Assembly (NCBI RefSeq): GCF_014639655.1
Contig: NZ_BMGB01000002.1
Span: forward strand, 124,001 to 188,000
Reading direction: 5' to 3'
DNA from: Conyzicola nivalis
GTDB lineage: Bacteria > Actinomycetota > Actinomycetes > Actinomycetales > Microbacteriaceae
Length of the DNA stretch: 64,000 nt
The number at the start of each line of letters is the position of its first letter. Position 1 is the first letter of the stretch. A model generated the notes under the pieces. That model saw nothing but the letters and a program-made list of their open reading frames with translations. It searched no databases and was not told where the DNA came from. Below, one piece after another: positions 9,735 through 18,400 of the stretch. The position numbers were made by a program, and so were the translations under genes.

Positions 9735-10336
9735 CCCGCCTCCTGATCGTCGGCCCTCCCGGCGCCGGCAAGGGAACACAGGCCGCGCGCATCACCTCCG
9801 GCTACGGCGTCCCCGACATCTCGACCGGCGACATCTTCCGCGCGAACATCAAGAACGAGACGCCGCTCGGCGTGCAGGTCAAGGCGATCATCGACTCGGG
9901 CGACTACGTGTCCGACGAGCTGACGAACGCCCTGGTGAAGAGCCGCCTCGAGGAAGACGACGCCCTCGACGGCTTCCTCCTCGACGGCTACCCGCGCACG
10001 CTCGAGCAGGTGCAGTACCTCGACGAGCTGCTCGCCGGCAAAGGGCAGGCCCTCGACGCCGTCATCCAGTTGGTCGCCGACCAGGACGAGGTCGTGGCCC
10101 GACTGCGCAAGCGCGCGATCGAGCAGGGTCGAACGGATGACACGGAAGACGCCATCCGTCACCGTCAAGAGGTCTACGCCCGCGAGACCTCCCCGCTCAT
10201 CGCCGTCTACCGCGACCGTGGCCTGCTCATCGAGGTCGACGGCCTCGGCGAGATCGATGACGTCGCTGGCCGCATCGCCGACGCCCTCGCCGAGCGCGGG
10301 ATCGCCGCGAACGAGTCCTCCGTCGAATCGGCGTAG
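9731..10336 (+). CDS. adk: Adenylate kinase (short form)
   Basis: The product is 201 residues when started at the TTG at 9731, which overlaps the secY stop; no ATG or GTG lies near the P-loop [10 protein letters not shown] (residues 8-17). Further motifs are [16 protein letters not shown] and [13 protein letters not shown]. It converts ATP and AMP to two ADP. The LID domain is reduced to a short loop, the usual form in many Actinobacteria. It overlaps map by one base. Confidence 0.96.
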   Translation: MTRLLIVGPPGAGKGTQAARITSGYGVPDISTGDIFRANIKNETPLGVQVKAIIDSGDYVSDELTNALVKSRLEEDDALDGFLLDGYPRTLEQVQYLDELLAGKGQALDAVIQLVADQDEVVARLRKRAIEQGRTDDTEDAIRHRQEVYARETSPLIAVYRDRGLLIEVDGLGEIDDVAGRIADALAERGIAANESSVESA

Positions 10337-11166
10337 TGGCTTTTCGCTCGAACATCTACAAGTCGGCCGCCGAGCTCACGCTCATGGCCGAACCGGGCCT
10401 GATCACGGCTGCCGCGCTCGATGCCGTGCGCGCCGCGATCGCCCCGGGCATCACCACCCTCGAGCTCGACGCGATCGCCGAGAAGGTCATCCGCGACGCG
10501 GGGGCCGAGCCGAACTTCATGCTCGTGCCCGGCTACCGCCACACGATCTGCGCCTCCGTGAACGAGGAGGTCGTGCACGGCATCCCCGGCCCGCGCATCA
10601 TCCAGGCCGGCGACCTCGTGTCGATCGACTGCGGCGCCCAGCTCGACGGCTGGAACGGCGACTCCGCGTTCAGCGTCGTGGTGCCCGACCCGTCGCGCCC
10701 CGAGCTGGTCGCCGAACGGCAGAGGCTTTCGGATGTCACGGAGCAATCGCTCTGGCGCGGAATCGCCGCCCTCGCCAGCGTCAAGCGCCTGAACCAGGTC
10801 GGCGCCGCGATCGAGGAATACATCGAATCGCAGGGTGACTTCGGCATCATCGAGGACTACACCGGCCACGGCATCGGCCGATCGATGCACGAGGACCCGC
10901 CCGTCTTCAACTACCGCGTGCGCGAGAAGGGTCCGGAGGTGAAGGTCGGACTGGCCGTCGCCATCGAGCCGATGCTCACCGGCGGCACGATCGACACCGT
11001 GACCCTCGCCGACGACTGGACCGTAGCGACGGTCGATGGCACGATGGCCGCGCACTGGGAGCATTCCGTAGCGGTGCACGCCGGCGGCATCTGGGTGCTC
11101 ACCGCGGCCGACGGGGGTGCGGCCGCACTGGCGCCGCTCGGCGTCGTCCCCGTTCCTCTTCGCTGA
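10336..11166 (+). CDS. map: Methionine aminopeptidase, type I
   Basis: A 276-residue type I MetAP that removes the initiator Met from nascent proteins. The pita-bread fold residues are visible: metal-binding Asp in SIDCGAQLDGWNGDSAF, His in GHGIGRSMHEDPPV, Glu in AIEPML and Glu in AAHWEHSVAVH. The substrate motif NEEVVHGIPGPR is present. The GTG start overlaps the adk stop (TAGTG). Order secY-adk-map-infA is conserved in Gram-positive bacteria. Confidence 0.97.
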   Translation: MAFRSNIYKSAAELTLMAEPGLITAAALDAVRAAIAPGITTLELDAIAEKVIRDAGAEPNFMLVPGYRHTICASVNEEVVHGIPGPRIIQAGDLVSIDCGAQLDGWNGDSAFSVVVPDPSRPELVAERQRLSDVTEQSLWRGIAALASVKRLNQVGAAIEEYIESQGDFGIIEDYTGHGIGRSMHEDPPVFNYRVREKGPEVKVGLAVAIEPMLTGGTIDTVTLADDWTVATVDGTMAAHWEHSVAVHAGGIWVLTAADGGAAALAPLGVVPVPLR

Positions 11167-11202
11167 GCCGCGACATCCGACATCGCGGAGTATAGGCCGG
11201 AC

Positions 11203-11232
11203 TTGGCGAAACGCGCGGTAATGACCTAAGCT
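11203..11232 (+). promoter_or_regulatory. Probable promoter of infA-rpmJ-rpsM
   Basis: TTGGCG at 11203-11208 and TAAGCT at 11227-11232 are separated by 18 bp, close to the housekeeping sigma consensus. It lies just past the map stop and leaves a leader of about 110 nt before infA. This is inferred from sequence only. Confidence 0.5.
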
Positions 11233-11347
11233 TGATCTTTGGTGTTTCATGCCGACTTTTGTCGTGCCGCCGTTGCCCTTTCCGGGGCCGGGAAGCGCCA
11301 CTATCCACGCACGACCATCAAACAATACTTTTAGCGACGAAGAGGCT

Positions 11348-11569
11348 ATGGCCAAAAAAGACGGTGTCATCGAAATCGAAGGCGCAGTAGTCGAAGCTCT
11401 GCCCAACGCAATGTTCCGCGTTGAGCTGACCAACGGCCACCGTGTTCTTGCTCACATCTCGGGCAAGATGCGCCAGCACTACATCCGCATCCTCCCCGAG
11501 GACCGCGTGATCGTGGAGTTGAGCCCTTACGACCTGACCCGCGGTCGGATCGTTTACAGGTACAAGTAA
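11348..11569 (+). CDS. infA: Translation initiation factor IF-1
   Basis: A 73-residue IF-1 made of one OB-fold: [39 protein letters not shown] and [11 protein letters not shown]-1 binds the 30S A site during initiation. The frame stays open upstream to 11249, but the ATG at 11348 gives the exact family N-terminus and follows AAGAGG. Placement between map and rpmJ is canonical. Confidence 0.97.
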   Translation: MAKKDGVIEIEGAVVEALPNAMFRVELTNGHRVLAHISGKMRQHYIRILPEDRVIVELSPYDLTRGRIVYRYK

Positions 11570-11655
11570 ACCGCCGCTACAAGTAACCGTTTGCTGGAAA
11601 GTAACGGCCCCCGGCATCCCGGGAGCACGACGACAGCGACACACAAGGAATCACA

Positions 11656-11769
11656 ATGAAGGTCAACCCCAGCGTCAAGAAGATCTGTGACAAGTGCAAG
11701 GTCATCCGCCGTAACGGCAACGTGATGGTCATCTGCGAAAACCCTCGTCACAAGCAGCGCCAGGGCTAA
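11656..11769 (+). CDS. rpmJ: 50S ribosomal protein L36
   Basis: A 37-residue L36 beginning [20 protein letters not shown]. Cys11, Cys14, Cys27 and a following His (about residue 32) form the CCCH zinc knuckle, so this is the zinc-containing C+ form. It follows an AAGGAA ribosome binding site. Its stop codon overlaps a perfect 20 bp palindrome. Confidence 0.97.
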   Translation: MKVNPSVKKICDKCKVIRRNGNVMVICENPRHKQRQG

Positions 11770-11788
11770 GTAGACCCGCGGGTCTACT
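11769..11788. repeat. Perfect 20 bp palindrome after rpmJ
   Basis: Arms AGTAGACCCG and CGGGTCTACT meet without a spacer. It begins on the last base of the rpmJ stop codon. With no loop it suits a protein operator better than an RNA hairpin, but a small-loop terminator-like structure without T-run is also possible. Confidence 0.55.
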
Positions 11789-11824
11789 AGCGCAACACAG
11801 TACAACTACATAGCAACTCCAGAT

Positions 11825-11888
11825 CCCGGTTCGCCGGGGGACACCATCGGTTGGAGGCCGGTGCACAGGAGCTGCTACAGACCTCCAA
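11825..11888 (+). promoter_or_regulatory. Candidate structured leader of rpsM
   Basis: Two helices can form in the leader of rpsM. One is CCCGG-TTCG-CCGGG at 11825-11838, a stem with the very stable UUCG tetraloop. The other pairs TTGGAGG (11851-11857) with CCTCCAA (11882-11888) around a 24 nt loop. Ribosomal protein operons often carry autoregulatory leaders; which protein, if any, binds here cannot be told. Confidence 0.4.
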
Positions 11889-11909
11889 TAGGTAACAGGA
11901 GAAGCCACC

Positions 11910-12284
11910 ATGGCACGTCTAGCCGGCGTCGACATCCCGCGCGACAAGCGCGTAGAGGTCGCACTGACTTACATCTACGGTGTTGGCCGCACGAGCGCTC
12001 TCAAAACGCTCGCCGACACCCAGGTCAGCGGCGAGATCCGCGTAAAGGATCTCACCGACGATCAGCTCATCGCACTTCGTGACTACATCGAAGTCAACTT
12101 CAAGGTAGAAGGTGACCTCCGACGCGAGGTAGCCGCCGACATCCGCCGCAAGGTCGAGATCGGCTCCTACCAGGGCATCCGCCACCGTCGTGGACTTCCG
12201 GTCCACGGCCAGCGCACCAAGACCAACGCTCGTACCCGCAAGGGCCCGAAGCGCACCGTAGCCGGCAAGAAGAAGGCGCGCTAG
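11910..12284 (+). CDS. rpsM: 30S ribosomal protein S13
   Basis: A 124-residue S13, starting [20 protein letters not shown] and ending in the basic tail ([20 protein letters not shown]). It lies in the 30S head, contacts S19 and P-site tRNA, and forms bridges B1a and B1b. The ATG follows CAGGAGAAGCC. It opens the alpha operon run rpsM-rpsK-rpoA-rplQ. Confidence 0.98.
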   Translation: MARLAGVDIPRDKRVEVALTYIYGVGRTSALKTLADTQVSGEIRVKDLTDDQLIALRDYIEVNFKVEGDLRREVAADIRRKVEIGSYQGIRHRRGLPVHGQRTKTNARTRKGPKRTVAGKKKAR

Positions 12285-12348
12285 TCCCTGGCCTCGCCAG
12301 TGACTACGCCTTCAACGCCCGTACGTACATAAGACTTCGGAGAAAATA

Positions 12349-12747
12349 ATGGCAGCACCAAAAGCCGCGGCTCGTAAGCCTCGCAAGAAGGAAAAGAAGA
12401 ACATCGCCGTGGGCCAGGCCCACATCAAGTCGACGTTCAACAACACGATCGTGACGATCACCGACCCCACCGGAGCTGTTATCAGCTGGGCGTCGTCGGG
12501 AACCGTCGGCTTCAAGGGTTCGCGTAAGTCGACCCCGTTCGCCGCACAGCTTTCGGCGGAGTCCGCCGCTCGCCAGGCGCAGGAGCACGGCATGAAGAAG
12601 GTCGACGTTTTCGTCAAGGGACCGGGTTCAGGCCGCGAGACCGCCATCCGTTCGCTTCAGGCCGCTGGCCTCGAGGTCGGACAGATCAGCGACGTCACCC
12701 CGCAGGCGCACAACGGTTGCCGCCCGCCCAAGCGTCGCCGCGTCTAA
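12349..12747 (+). CDS. rpsK: 30S ribosomal protein S11
   Basis: A 132-residue S11 with the conserved [20 protein letters not shown] and the C-terminal APS-like region [19 protein letters not shown]11 lies on the platform near the anti-Shine-Dalgarno helix. The next gene in many bacteria, rpsD (S4), is absent here, as in other Actinobacteria that encode it elsewhere. Confidence 0.98.
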   Translation: MAAPKAAARKPRKKEKKNIAVGQAHIKSTFNNTIVTITDPTGAVISWASSGTVGFKGSRKSTPFAAQLSAESAARQAQEHGMKKVDVFVKGPGSGRETAIRSLQAAGLEVGQISDVTPQAHNGCRPPKRRRV

Positions 12748-12757
12748 TCAGCTTCGC

Positions 12758-12827
12758 TGGTTGAGTAGGCCGCCGGCGGCCGTATCGAGACTCAGGTTTC
12801 GATGCGCCGCAGGCGGCTGCTCAACCA
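12758..12827. repeat. REP-like imperfect palindrome within the alpha operon
   Basis: A 70 bp imperfect palindrome has outer arms TGGTTGAG and CTCAACCA and inner arms with matching CCGCCGGCGGCC-like and ATCGAGAC/GTTTCGAT segments around a TCAG loop. Elements with GGTTGAGTAG...ATCGAGAC are familiar extragenic repeats in Microbacteriaceae genomes. It sits between two co-directional core genes, rpsK and rpoA, and should form a strong RNA hairpin. Confidence 0.75.
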
Positions 12828-12879
12828 TCTAGTTCTTTCACAACTCAACAAACGACCGGCCCGCCACCCGTCGCACCCC

Positions 12880-12901
12880 AAGTGTCATATAGCGGACACT
12901 T
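12880..12901 (+). promoter_or_regulatory. Inverted repeat in the rpoA leader
   Basis: AAGTGTC and GACACTT are perfect 7 bp arms around ATATAGCG, ending 18 bp before the rpoA GTG. It could form an RNA hairpin just upstream of the GAAAGGAA ribosome binding site, or be a DNA operator. Function is unknown. Confidence 0.4.
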
Positions 12902-12919
12902 TGCCGAAAGGAATCACCA

Positions 12920-13915
12920 GTGCTGATTGCACAGCGTCCCACTCTTGCCGAAGAGAACATTTCCGAGTTCCGTTCGCGGTTCGTCATCGAGCCGCTCGAA
13001 CCCGGCTTCGGTTACACCCTCGGCAACTCGCTTCGCCGTACCCTTCTCTCGTCGATCCCCGGCGCTGCTGTCACGAGCATCCGCATCGACGGCGTCCTCC
13101 ACGAGTTCAGCACCGTTCCCGGTGTCAAGGAAGACGTCACCGAGGTCATCCTCAACATCAAGGGCCTCGTCGTCTCGAGCGAGCACGACGAGCCCATCAC
13201 GGCGTACCTGCGCAAGCAGGGTGCCGGCCAGGTCACGGCCGCCGACATCTCGGCTCCGGCCGGTGTCGAGATCCACAACCCCGAGCTTCTCATCGCGACG
13301 CTGAACGAGAAGGCGAAGTTCGAACTCGAACTCACCATCGAGCGCGGCCGCGGCTACGTCTCCGCTACGCAGAACCGCAGCGAGTTCAGCGAAGCCGGCC
13401 AGATCCCGGTCGACTCGATCTACTCGCCCGTTCTCAAGGTCACCTACCGCGTCGAGGCTACTCGTGCCGGTGAGCGCACCGACTTCGACCGCCTGGTCGT
13501 CGACGTCGAGACGAAGCCGGCGATCACCCCGCGCGACGCCATCGCTTCGGCCGGTCGCACGCTGACCGAGCTGTTCGGCCTGGCCCGCGAGCTCAACACC
13601 GCCGCCGAGGGCATCGAGATCGGCCCCGCGCCGGTCGACGCCGTCCTCTCCAGCGAGCTGAGCATGCCCATTGAAGACCTCGACCTGTCTGTGCGCAGCT
13701 ACAACTGCCTCAAGCGTGAGGGAATCAACACCGTGAGCGAACTCGTCGCACTGTCGGAGACGCAGCTCATGAACATCCGCAACTTCGGTCAGAAGTCGGT
13801 CGACGAGGTCAAGGACAAGCTCGTCGAGATGGGACTGTCCCTCAAGGACTCGGTTCCCGGCTTCGATGGCGCCCACTTCTACGGCGGCTACGACGACGAA
13901 GAGCCCACCGCCTAA
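12920..13915 (+). CDS. rpoA: DNA-directed RNA polymerase subunit alpha
   Basis: A 331-residue alpha subunit. Residues about 1-235 form the dimerisation domain that nucleates polymerase assembly ([20 protein letters not shown] near residue 18-37), and residues about 250-320 the C-terminal domain ([16 protein letters not shown], then [13 protein letters not shown]) that binds UP elements and activators. The GTG at 12920 follows AAAGGAA and gives the standard actinobacterial N-terminus MLIAQRPTL. Confidence 0.98.
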   Translation: MLIAQRPTLAEENISEFRSRFVIEPLEPGFGYTLGNSLRRTLLSSIPGAAVTSIRIDGVLHEFSTVPGVKEDVTEVILNIKGLVVSSEHDEPITAYLRKQGAGQVTAADISAPAGVEIHNPELLIATLNEKAKFELELTIERGRGYVSATQNRSEFSEAGQIPVDSIYSPVLKVTYRVEATRAGERTDFDRLVVDVETKPAITPRDAIASAGRTLTELFGLARELNTAAEGIEIGPAPVDAVLSSELSMPIEDLDLSVRSYNCLKREGINTVSELVALSETQLMNIRNFGQKSVDEVKDKLVEMGLSLKDSVPGFDGAHFYGGYDDEEPTA

Positions 13916-13961
13916 TTCGGCGTTCTCGATTTCGACTTCCTCACCTACTGGAGATTAACTA

Positions 13962-14501
13962 ATGGCAGCACCAACCAAGGGACCCCGCCTCGGCGGCGGA
14001 CCGGCGCACGAGCGCCTGATGCTCGCGAACCTCGCGGCATCGCTCATCACCCACAAGAGCATCAAGACCACCGAGACGAAGGCCAAGCGCATGCGCCCCC
14101 TCGTCGAGCGCATGGTCACCTTCGCCAAGCGCGGAGACCTGCACGCCCGTCGTCGCGTTCTTGCCACCATCGGTGACAAGACCGTCGTGCACGAGCTGTT
14201 CACCGAGGTCGCTCCCCTCGTAGCCGACCGCGAGGGTGGCTACACGCGCATCACCAAGCTCGGCTTCCGCAAGGGCGACAACGCTTCGATGGTGCAGATT
14301 GAGCTCGTTCTCGAGCCCGTCACCCCGAAGCCGAAGTCGGCCAAGAAGACGGCGAAGGCCAACGCTTCCGACGCTCCCGTCGTGAACGAGACCGTCGTCG
14401 ACGAGCCCGTACTCGAAGAGGACGCGACCGACGAGAACCTCGTCGACGAGACCGCGACCGACGAGACGACCGAGGCTCCCGCAGCCGAGGACGCCAAGTA
14501 G
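13962..14501 (+). CDS. rplQ: 50S ribosomal protein L17 with acidic C-terminal tail
   Basis: The L17 core spans about residues 1-120 ([59 protein letters not shown]). The remaining 55-60 residues are an acidic tail with VDE/TDE-like repeats, giving 179 residues against about 120 in E. coli. L17 lies at the exit tunnel rim. It ends the alpha operon and is followed by a strong terminator. Confidence 0.96.
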   Translation: MAAPTKGPRLGGGPAHERLMLANLAASLITHKSIKTTETKAKRMRPLVERMVTFAKRGDLHARRRVLATIGDKTVVHELFTEVAPLVADREGGYTRITKLGFRKGDNASMVQIELVLEPVTPKPKSAKKTAKANASDAPVVNETVVDEPVLEEDATDENLVDETATDETTEAPAAEDAK

Positions 14502-14517
14502 TCCCTCTCTTCATCTG

Positions 14518-14553
14518 GAACGGCCCCGCTCGTCGAGCGGGGCCGTTCTGTTT
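14518..14553 (+). terminator. Intrinsic terminator of the rpoA-rplQ operon
   Basis: A 12 bp perfect stem AACGGCCCCGCT/AGCGGGGCCGTT with CGTCG loop at 14519-14547 is followed by CTGTTT. It lies 17 bp after rplQ. Confidence 0.85.
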
Positions 14554-14722
14554 AACCCGCGCGGAGCAGCACGAACCCGAGCGGCCAGAGCAGGTAAAGC
14601 TGCGATCGACAGCCAGTTGTAGCTGAACGTGGAAGCGCCGAGCAGCTGGCGGCCGATGCCCACGAGCACGTCGCCGCCGATGACGAACGCCGCCGCCGAC
14701 GAGACCGGCAGTGGGGGTCATG
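14554..14722 (-). pseudogene. Remnant of a membrane protein gene
   Basis: On the minus strand, codons from about 14717 to 14595 read SSAAAFVIGGDVLVGIGRQL then a stretch like GASTFSYNWLSIA, which looks like membrane protein sequence. A one-base shift then gives QLYLLWPLGFVLLRAG and a stop at 14552. There is an in-frame stop just before the first segment and no start. It therefore looks like a truncated and frameshifted 3' fragment. It weakly resembles YhhN-type lysoplasmalogenase C-termini, but I cannot name the family with confidence. Confidence 0.4.
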
Positions 14723-14760
14723 AAGAGAGGGGCGCATTCGATCTGCGCACCCCACAAGCC

Positions 14761-14766
14761 TAGACT
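14761..14766 (+). promoter_or_regulatory. -10 box of leaderless truA
   Basis: TAGACT ends 6 nt before the truA GTG, so transcription would begin at or very near the start codon. Confidence 0.55.
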
Positions 14767-14772
14767 CGCTGA

Positions 14773-15783
14773 GTGGAAAACCAAGCGACCCGACGAGTGC
14801 GACTGGACATTTCCTACGACGGAACGAACTTCTCCGGCTGGGGCAGCCAGCCGAATCTGCGCACCGTCCAGGGCGAACTCGAGCACGCCCTCGCAGTGAT
14901 CCTGCGCAAGTACGGCGAGCCCCCGGTGCTCACCGTCGCCGGCCGCACGGACGCGGGCGTGCACGCGCGCGGGCAGGTCGCCCACGTCGACCTCAACCCG
15001 GCGCAGATCGCGAAACTGCAGAAACACCGCGGCGGCCCCGGCGCGCCGCAGAACCAGGCACCCGCCGCGCTCGCGCGACGCCTCAACGGCCTGGCCGGCC
15101 TCGACAGCGACGTCTGGGTCACCGACGCGAGCTGGGCGCCCGAGGGATTCGACGCCCGCTTCTCCGCGATCTGGCGTCGCTACGAATACAGGGTCGCGGA
15201 TGCCGCGGCTCCCCGAAATCCGCTGGTGCGCAACCACACCGTCTGGCACCACGCCAAGCTCGACCTCGCCGCCATGCAGCTCGCGGCGTTCTCGCTCGTC
15301 GGCCTCCACGACTGGGCCTCCTACTGCAAACCGCGCCCGGGATCGACCACCATCCGCGAACTGCAGGAGTTCAGCTGGCAACGCCTCGACGACGGCGTTC
15401 TCGTCGCGCACATCAAGGCCGACGCGTTCTGCCACAGCATGGTGCGCGCGCTCGTCGGCGCGTGCGTCGCCGTGGGAGAGGGCAAGCTCGGCATCGAGAG
15501 CCTCGCCGTACTGCGCGACCAGCTCGAGCGCACGAGCGACTTCAAGGTGATGCCCGCGAAGGGTCTCATTTTCGCCGAGGTGGGCTATCCCGAGGACCAC
15601 GAGATGGAGGACCGCGCCGAGCTCACCCGCCGTCGCCGTGGCGTCGTGGTGTGGGACGACCGGATCACCGCGATGCGGCATGCCGAGGGGCAGGCGATAC
15701 TCGCCGCCCGCGAGAAAGAGGCGGAGGAGTTCGCGCGAGGCGCATCCGAGGGCCTTTTGACTGAACACCCACCCGTGGACTAG
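14773..15783 (+). CDS. truA: tRNA pseudouridine(38-40) synthase TruA
   Basis: A 336-residue TruA that isomerises uridines 38-40 in the tRNA anticodon arm. The catalytic Asp is in AGRTDAGVHARGQVAH (about residues 56-71). Other landmarks are DISYDGTNFSGWGSQP and FCHSMVRALVGACVAVGEG. It is longer than E. coli TruA (270) because of an internal insertion near QKHRGGPGAPQNQAP and an extended C-terminus. It starts with GTG right after a -10 box, so it is probably leaderless. Co-location with rplQ and rplM is usual in Gram-positive bacteria. Confidence 0.95.
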   Translation: MENQATRRVRLDISYDGTNFSGWGSQPNLRTVQGELEHALAVILRKYGEPPVLTVAGRTDAGVHARGQVAHVDLNPAQIAKLQKHRGGPGAPQNQAPAALARRLNGLAGLDSDVWVTDASWAPEGFDARFSAIWRRYEYRVADAAAPRNPLVRNHTVWHHAKLDLAAMQLAAFSLVGLHDWASYCKPRPGSTTIRELQEFSWQRLDDGVLVAHIKADAFCHSMVRALVGACVAVGEGKLGIESLAVLRDQLERTSDFKVMPAKGLIFAEVGYPEDHEMEDRAELTRRRRGVVVWDDRITAMRHAEGQAILAAREKEAEEFARGASEGLLTEHPPVD

Positions 15784-15786
15784 TGT
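15757..15786 (+). promoter_or_regulatory. Probable promoter of rplM-rpsI-glmM
   Basis: TTGACT (15757-15762) and TAGTGT (15781-15786) are 18 bp apart. The -35 lies within the end of truA and the -10 overlaps its stop codon. This leaves a leader of about 135 nt before rplM. Confidence 0.6.
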
Positions 15787-15927
15787 TGACCCTTGGTGTC
15801 TACGCCCCTGTGCGCGACATCCGATCATGAGCCCTCCACCGGCGTCGTTCCCTCGCATTGCGACGAGAAACGGTCCATCGGAGCGGGATTCACGAACAAC
15901 TCACTCGATCAAGAAGGCAGCACTACT

Positions 15928-16374
15928 GTGACTCGTACTTTTTCCCCCACGCCGGAGGATGTCCAGCGCGACTGGCTCATCATCGACGCAGAGAACATCG
16001 TTCTCGGCCGTCTCGCCAGCCACGTTGCAGCGCTCCTGCGCGGCAAGCACAAGGCGACGTTCGCTCCCCACATGGACATGGGCGACTTCGTCATCATCAT
16101 CAACGCGGAGAAGGTCGCCCTCACCGGCTCCAAGCTCCTGCAGAAGAAGGCCTACCGCCACTCGGGTTACCCGGGCGGCCTGACGGCTACCACGTACTCG
16201 GAGCTGCTCGAGAAGCACCCGACCCGCGCGGTGGAGAAGGCTGTTCGCGGCATGCTCCCCAAGAACTCGATTGGTCGCGCACAGCTGACCAAGCTCAAGG
16301 TCTACACCGGCACCGAGCACCCTCACGCTGCACAGCAGCCGAAGATCTACACCCTTTCCCAGGTCGCTCAGTAG
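15928..16374 (+). CDS. rplM: 50S ribosomal protein L13
   Basis: A 148-residue L13 when started at GTG 15928, which gives [20 protein letters not shown]; the frame is open upstream to 15793 but that part is not conserved L13. Motifs include [19 protein letters not shown] and the signature [20 protein letters not shown]13 is an early assembly protein of the 50S subunit. A weak AGAAGG ribosome binding site precedes the start. It is paired with rpsI 31 bp downstream, as in most bacteria. Confidence 0.96.
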   Translation: MTRTFSPTPEDVQRDWLIIDAENIVLGRLASHVAALLRGKHKATFAPHMDMGDFVIIINAEKVALTGSKLLQKKAYRHSGYPGGLTATTYSELLEKHPTRAVEKAVRGMLPKNSIGRAQLTKLKVYTGTEHPHAAQQPKIYTLSQVAQ

Positions 16375-16405
16375 CGCCGGCTTAGAAACTAAGGACGTAA
16401 CTACC

Positions 16406-16891
16406 GTGGCCCAGATTTCAGACATCATCGAAGAAGCTCCTCAGAGCTACTCGACCGAGACTCCCGCCGAGGCGGCTGTCAAGGTTCCCCGTGCAGTACT
16501 CAACGTTCCCGGCGCAGCCGTCGGCCGTCGCAAGCAGGCCATCGCCCGCGTGCGCATCACGCCCGGCACCGGAACCGCGACCGTCAACGGTCGCGAGCTC
16601 GCCGAGTACTTCCCGAACAAGCTGCACCAGCAGCTGATCAACGACCCGTTCAAGGTCCTCGATCTTCTCGGCTCCTACGACGTCGTCGCCAAGATCACCG
16701 GCGGCGGCCCCTCGGGCCAGGCGGGCGCACTGCGTCTCGCCATCGCGCGTTCGCTCAACGGCATCGACCGTGAGAACAACCGTGCGGCCCTGAAGAAGGC
16801 TGGCTTCCTCACTCGTGACGCTCGCGTCATCGAGCGCAAGAAGGCCGGTCTCAAGAAGGCTCGCAAGGCTTCGCAGTTCTCGAAGCGCTAA
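16406..16891 (+). CDS. rpsI: 30S ribosomal protein S9
   Basis: The S9 core begins near residue 33 ([19 protein letters not shown]) and ends in the basic tail ...[11 protein letters not shown] whose last Arg contacts P-site tRNA. The [19 protein letters not shown] signature is intact. An N-terminal extension of about 30 residues makes it 161 residues. The GTG start is taken from the upstream spacing after rplM. glmM begins 10 bp after the stop. Confidence 0.96.
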   Translation: MAQISDIIEEAPQSYSTETPAEAAVKVPRAVLNVPGAAVGRRKQAIARVRITPGTGTATVNGRELAEYFPNKLHQQLINDPFKVLDLLGSYDVVAKITGGGPSGQAGALRLAIARSLNGIDRENNRAALKKAGFLTRDARVIERKKAGLKKARKASQFSKR

Positions 16892-16901
16892 AACGCGTTC
16901 T

Positions 16902-18263
16902 ATGCCAAGGCTCTTCGGCACAGACGGTGTTCGCGGTCTAGCGAACGAAGACCTGACGGTGGAGCTGGCGCTTGGGCTTGCCCAGGCGGCAGCCGTCGTA
17001 CTTGGTAAAGGACAACACGCTGACGGTCGGCGCGCTTCGGGGCGCCGGCCGATCGCGGTTGTCGCGAGGGATCCCCGCGTGTCGGGCGAGTTCCTCTCGG
17101 CCGCAGTCGCCGCGGGACTCGCGAGCTCGGGAGTCGACGTCTACGACGCCGGCGTCATCCCGACCCCCGCCGCGGCGTTCCTCACCGCGGATTTCAAAGC
17201 CGATTTCGGCGTCATGATCTCCGCGTCGCACAACCCGGCGCCCGACAACGGCATCAAGTTCTTCGCCGTCGGTGGCACGAAGCTTCCCGACGTCGTGGAA
17301 GACCGCATCGAGCTCGCGCTCGGGGCGAAGAAACTCTCCCCGACCGGCGTCGAGGTCGGGTTCATCCGTCGCTTCGCCGACGCGGAAGACCGCTACGTCG
17401 TGCACCTGCTGTCGACGCTTCCGCACCGCCTCGACGGCATCCACGTCGTGCTCGACTGCGCCAACGGTGCAGCGGCCGGCGTCTCGCCCCAGGTCTTCAC
17501 CGACGCCGGCGCCACGGTCACCGTCATCGGCGCCGAGCCGGACGGCTACAACATCAACGACGGCGTGGGGTCGACCCACCTCGACAACCTGGCACGTGCC
17601 GTGCTCGAGCACGGCGCAGACGTCGGAATCGCGCACGACGGCGATGCCGACCGCTGCCTCGCGGTCGACCACCTCGGCAATGTCGTCGACGGCGACCAGA
17701 TCATGGCCATCATCGCGCTGTCGATGAAAGAGCGCGGGCTGCTGAAGGACGACACCCTCGTCGCGACGGTGATGAGCAATCTCGGCCTGCGGGTCGCCAT
17801 GGAGGAGAACGGCATCACGGTTCTCCAGACCTCCGTGGGCGACCGCTACGTGCTCGAGGCGCTCAACGAGAAGAGCCTCTCCCTCGGTGGCGAGCAGAGT
17901 GGTCACGTGATCATGAGCGAGTACGCCACCACCGGCGACGGAATCCTCACCGGCATGCACCTGCTCGCCGAGATGGCGCGCACGGGCAAGTCGCTCGCCG
18001 AGCTCGCCTCGGTGATGACGGTGTACCCGCAGATCATGGTGAACGTGCGCGGCGTCGACCACCACTCGCTGAAGTCGAGCGAAGCCATCGCCCTCGCGGT
18101 GAAGGAGGCCGAGGCAGAACTCGGCGACACCGGCCGCGTGCTGCTGCGTCCCTCGGGAACCGAGCCGATGGTGCGCGTGATGGTGGAGGCCGCCGACCAG
18201 GCGACCGCCGACCGCATCGCGCACGAGCTCGCCGACATCGTGCTCATGGAGCTGAAGCTCTAA
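16902..18263 (+). CDS. glmM: Phosphoglucosamine mutase
   Basis: A 453-residue phosphohexomutase converting glucosamine-6-phosphate to glucosamine-1-phosphate for UDP-GlcNAc. Start ATG 16902 gives [18 protein letters not shown]. The phosphoserine loop is [16 protein letters not shown] (about residues 105-120), the metal loop HDGDADRC, the substrate loop GGEQSGHVI, and the phosphate-binding loop [15 protein letters not shown]. It follows rpsI by only 10 bp, so it may be co-transcribed with rplM-rpsI. With glmS nearby it supplies cell wall precursors. Confidence 0.97.
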   Translation: MPRLFGTDGVRGLANEDLTVELALGLAQAAAVVLGKGQHADGRRASGRRPIAVVARDPRVSGEFLSAAVAAGLASSGVDVYDAGVIPTPAAAFLTADFKADFGVMISASHNPAPDNGIKFFAVGGTKLPDVVEDRIELALGAKKLSPTGVEVGFIRRFADAEDRYVVHLLSTLPHRLDGIHVVLDCANGAAAGVSPQVFTDAGATVTVIGAEPDGYNINDGVGSTHLDNLARAVLEHGADVGIAHDGDADRCLAVDHLGNVVDGDQIMAIIALSMKERGLLKDDTLVATVMSNLGLRVAMEENGITVLQTSVGDRYVLEALNEKSLSLGGEQSGHVIMSEYATTGDGILTGMHLLAEMARTGKSLAELASVMTVYPQIMVNVRGVDHHSLKSSEAIALAVKEAEAELGDTGRVLLRPSGTEPMVRVMVEAADQATADRIAHELADIVLMELKL

Positions 18264-18400
18264 CTTCACCGTCGCGTCATCCGGCCCCGCCCGCTTCTTC
18301 AACAGGACGCGACGGGCCGACGCTCCGAATCCTTCCTGTTGACGGGCCGTCGCCGCCGATACGTCCTGTCGGGGCGCGCCCCGCTGCCTCCCGGCGACCG
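18264..18400. repeat. Palindrome-rich gap between glmM and coaA
   Basis: This convergent gap holds a 9 bp inverted repeat, TCAACAGGA (18299-18307) and TCCTGTTGA (18334-18342), two direct GACGGGCCG copies inside and beside it, a third TCCTGT copy near 18364, and the perfect palindrome GGGGCGCGCCCC near 18371. No gene is visible. It may serve as a bidirectional terminator or be a small repeat element. Confidence 0.45.

Noticed and set aside
14320-15858. Long minus-strand ORF of 512 codons
   Set aside because: It is antisense to truA and rplQ, with composition typical of antisense frames in high-GC DNA.
15827-15931. A 35-codon ORF ending in GTGA over the rplM start, possible leader peptide
   Set aside because: It has no ribosome binding site and its composition looks random; the 4 bp overlap may be chance.
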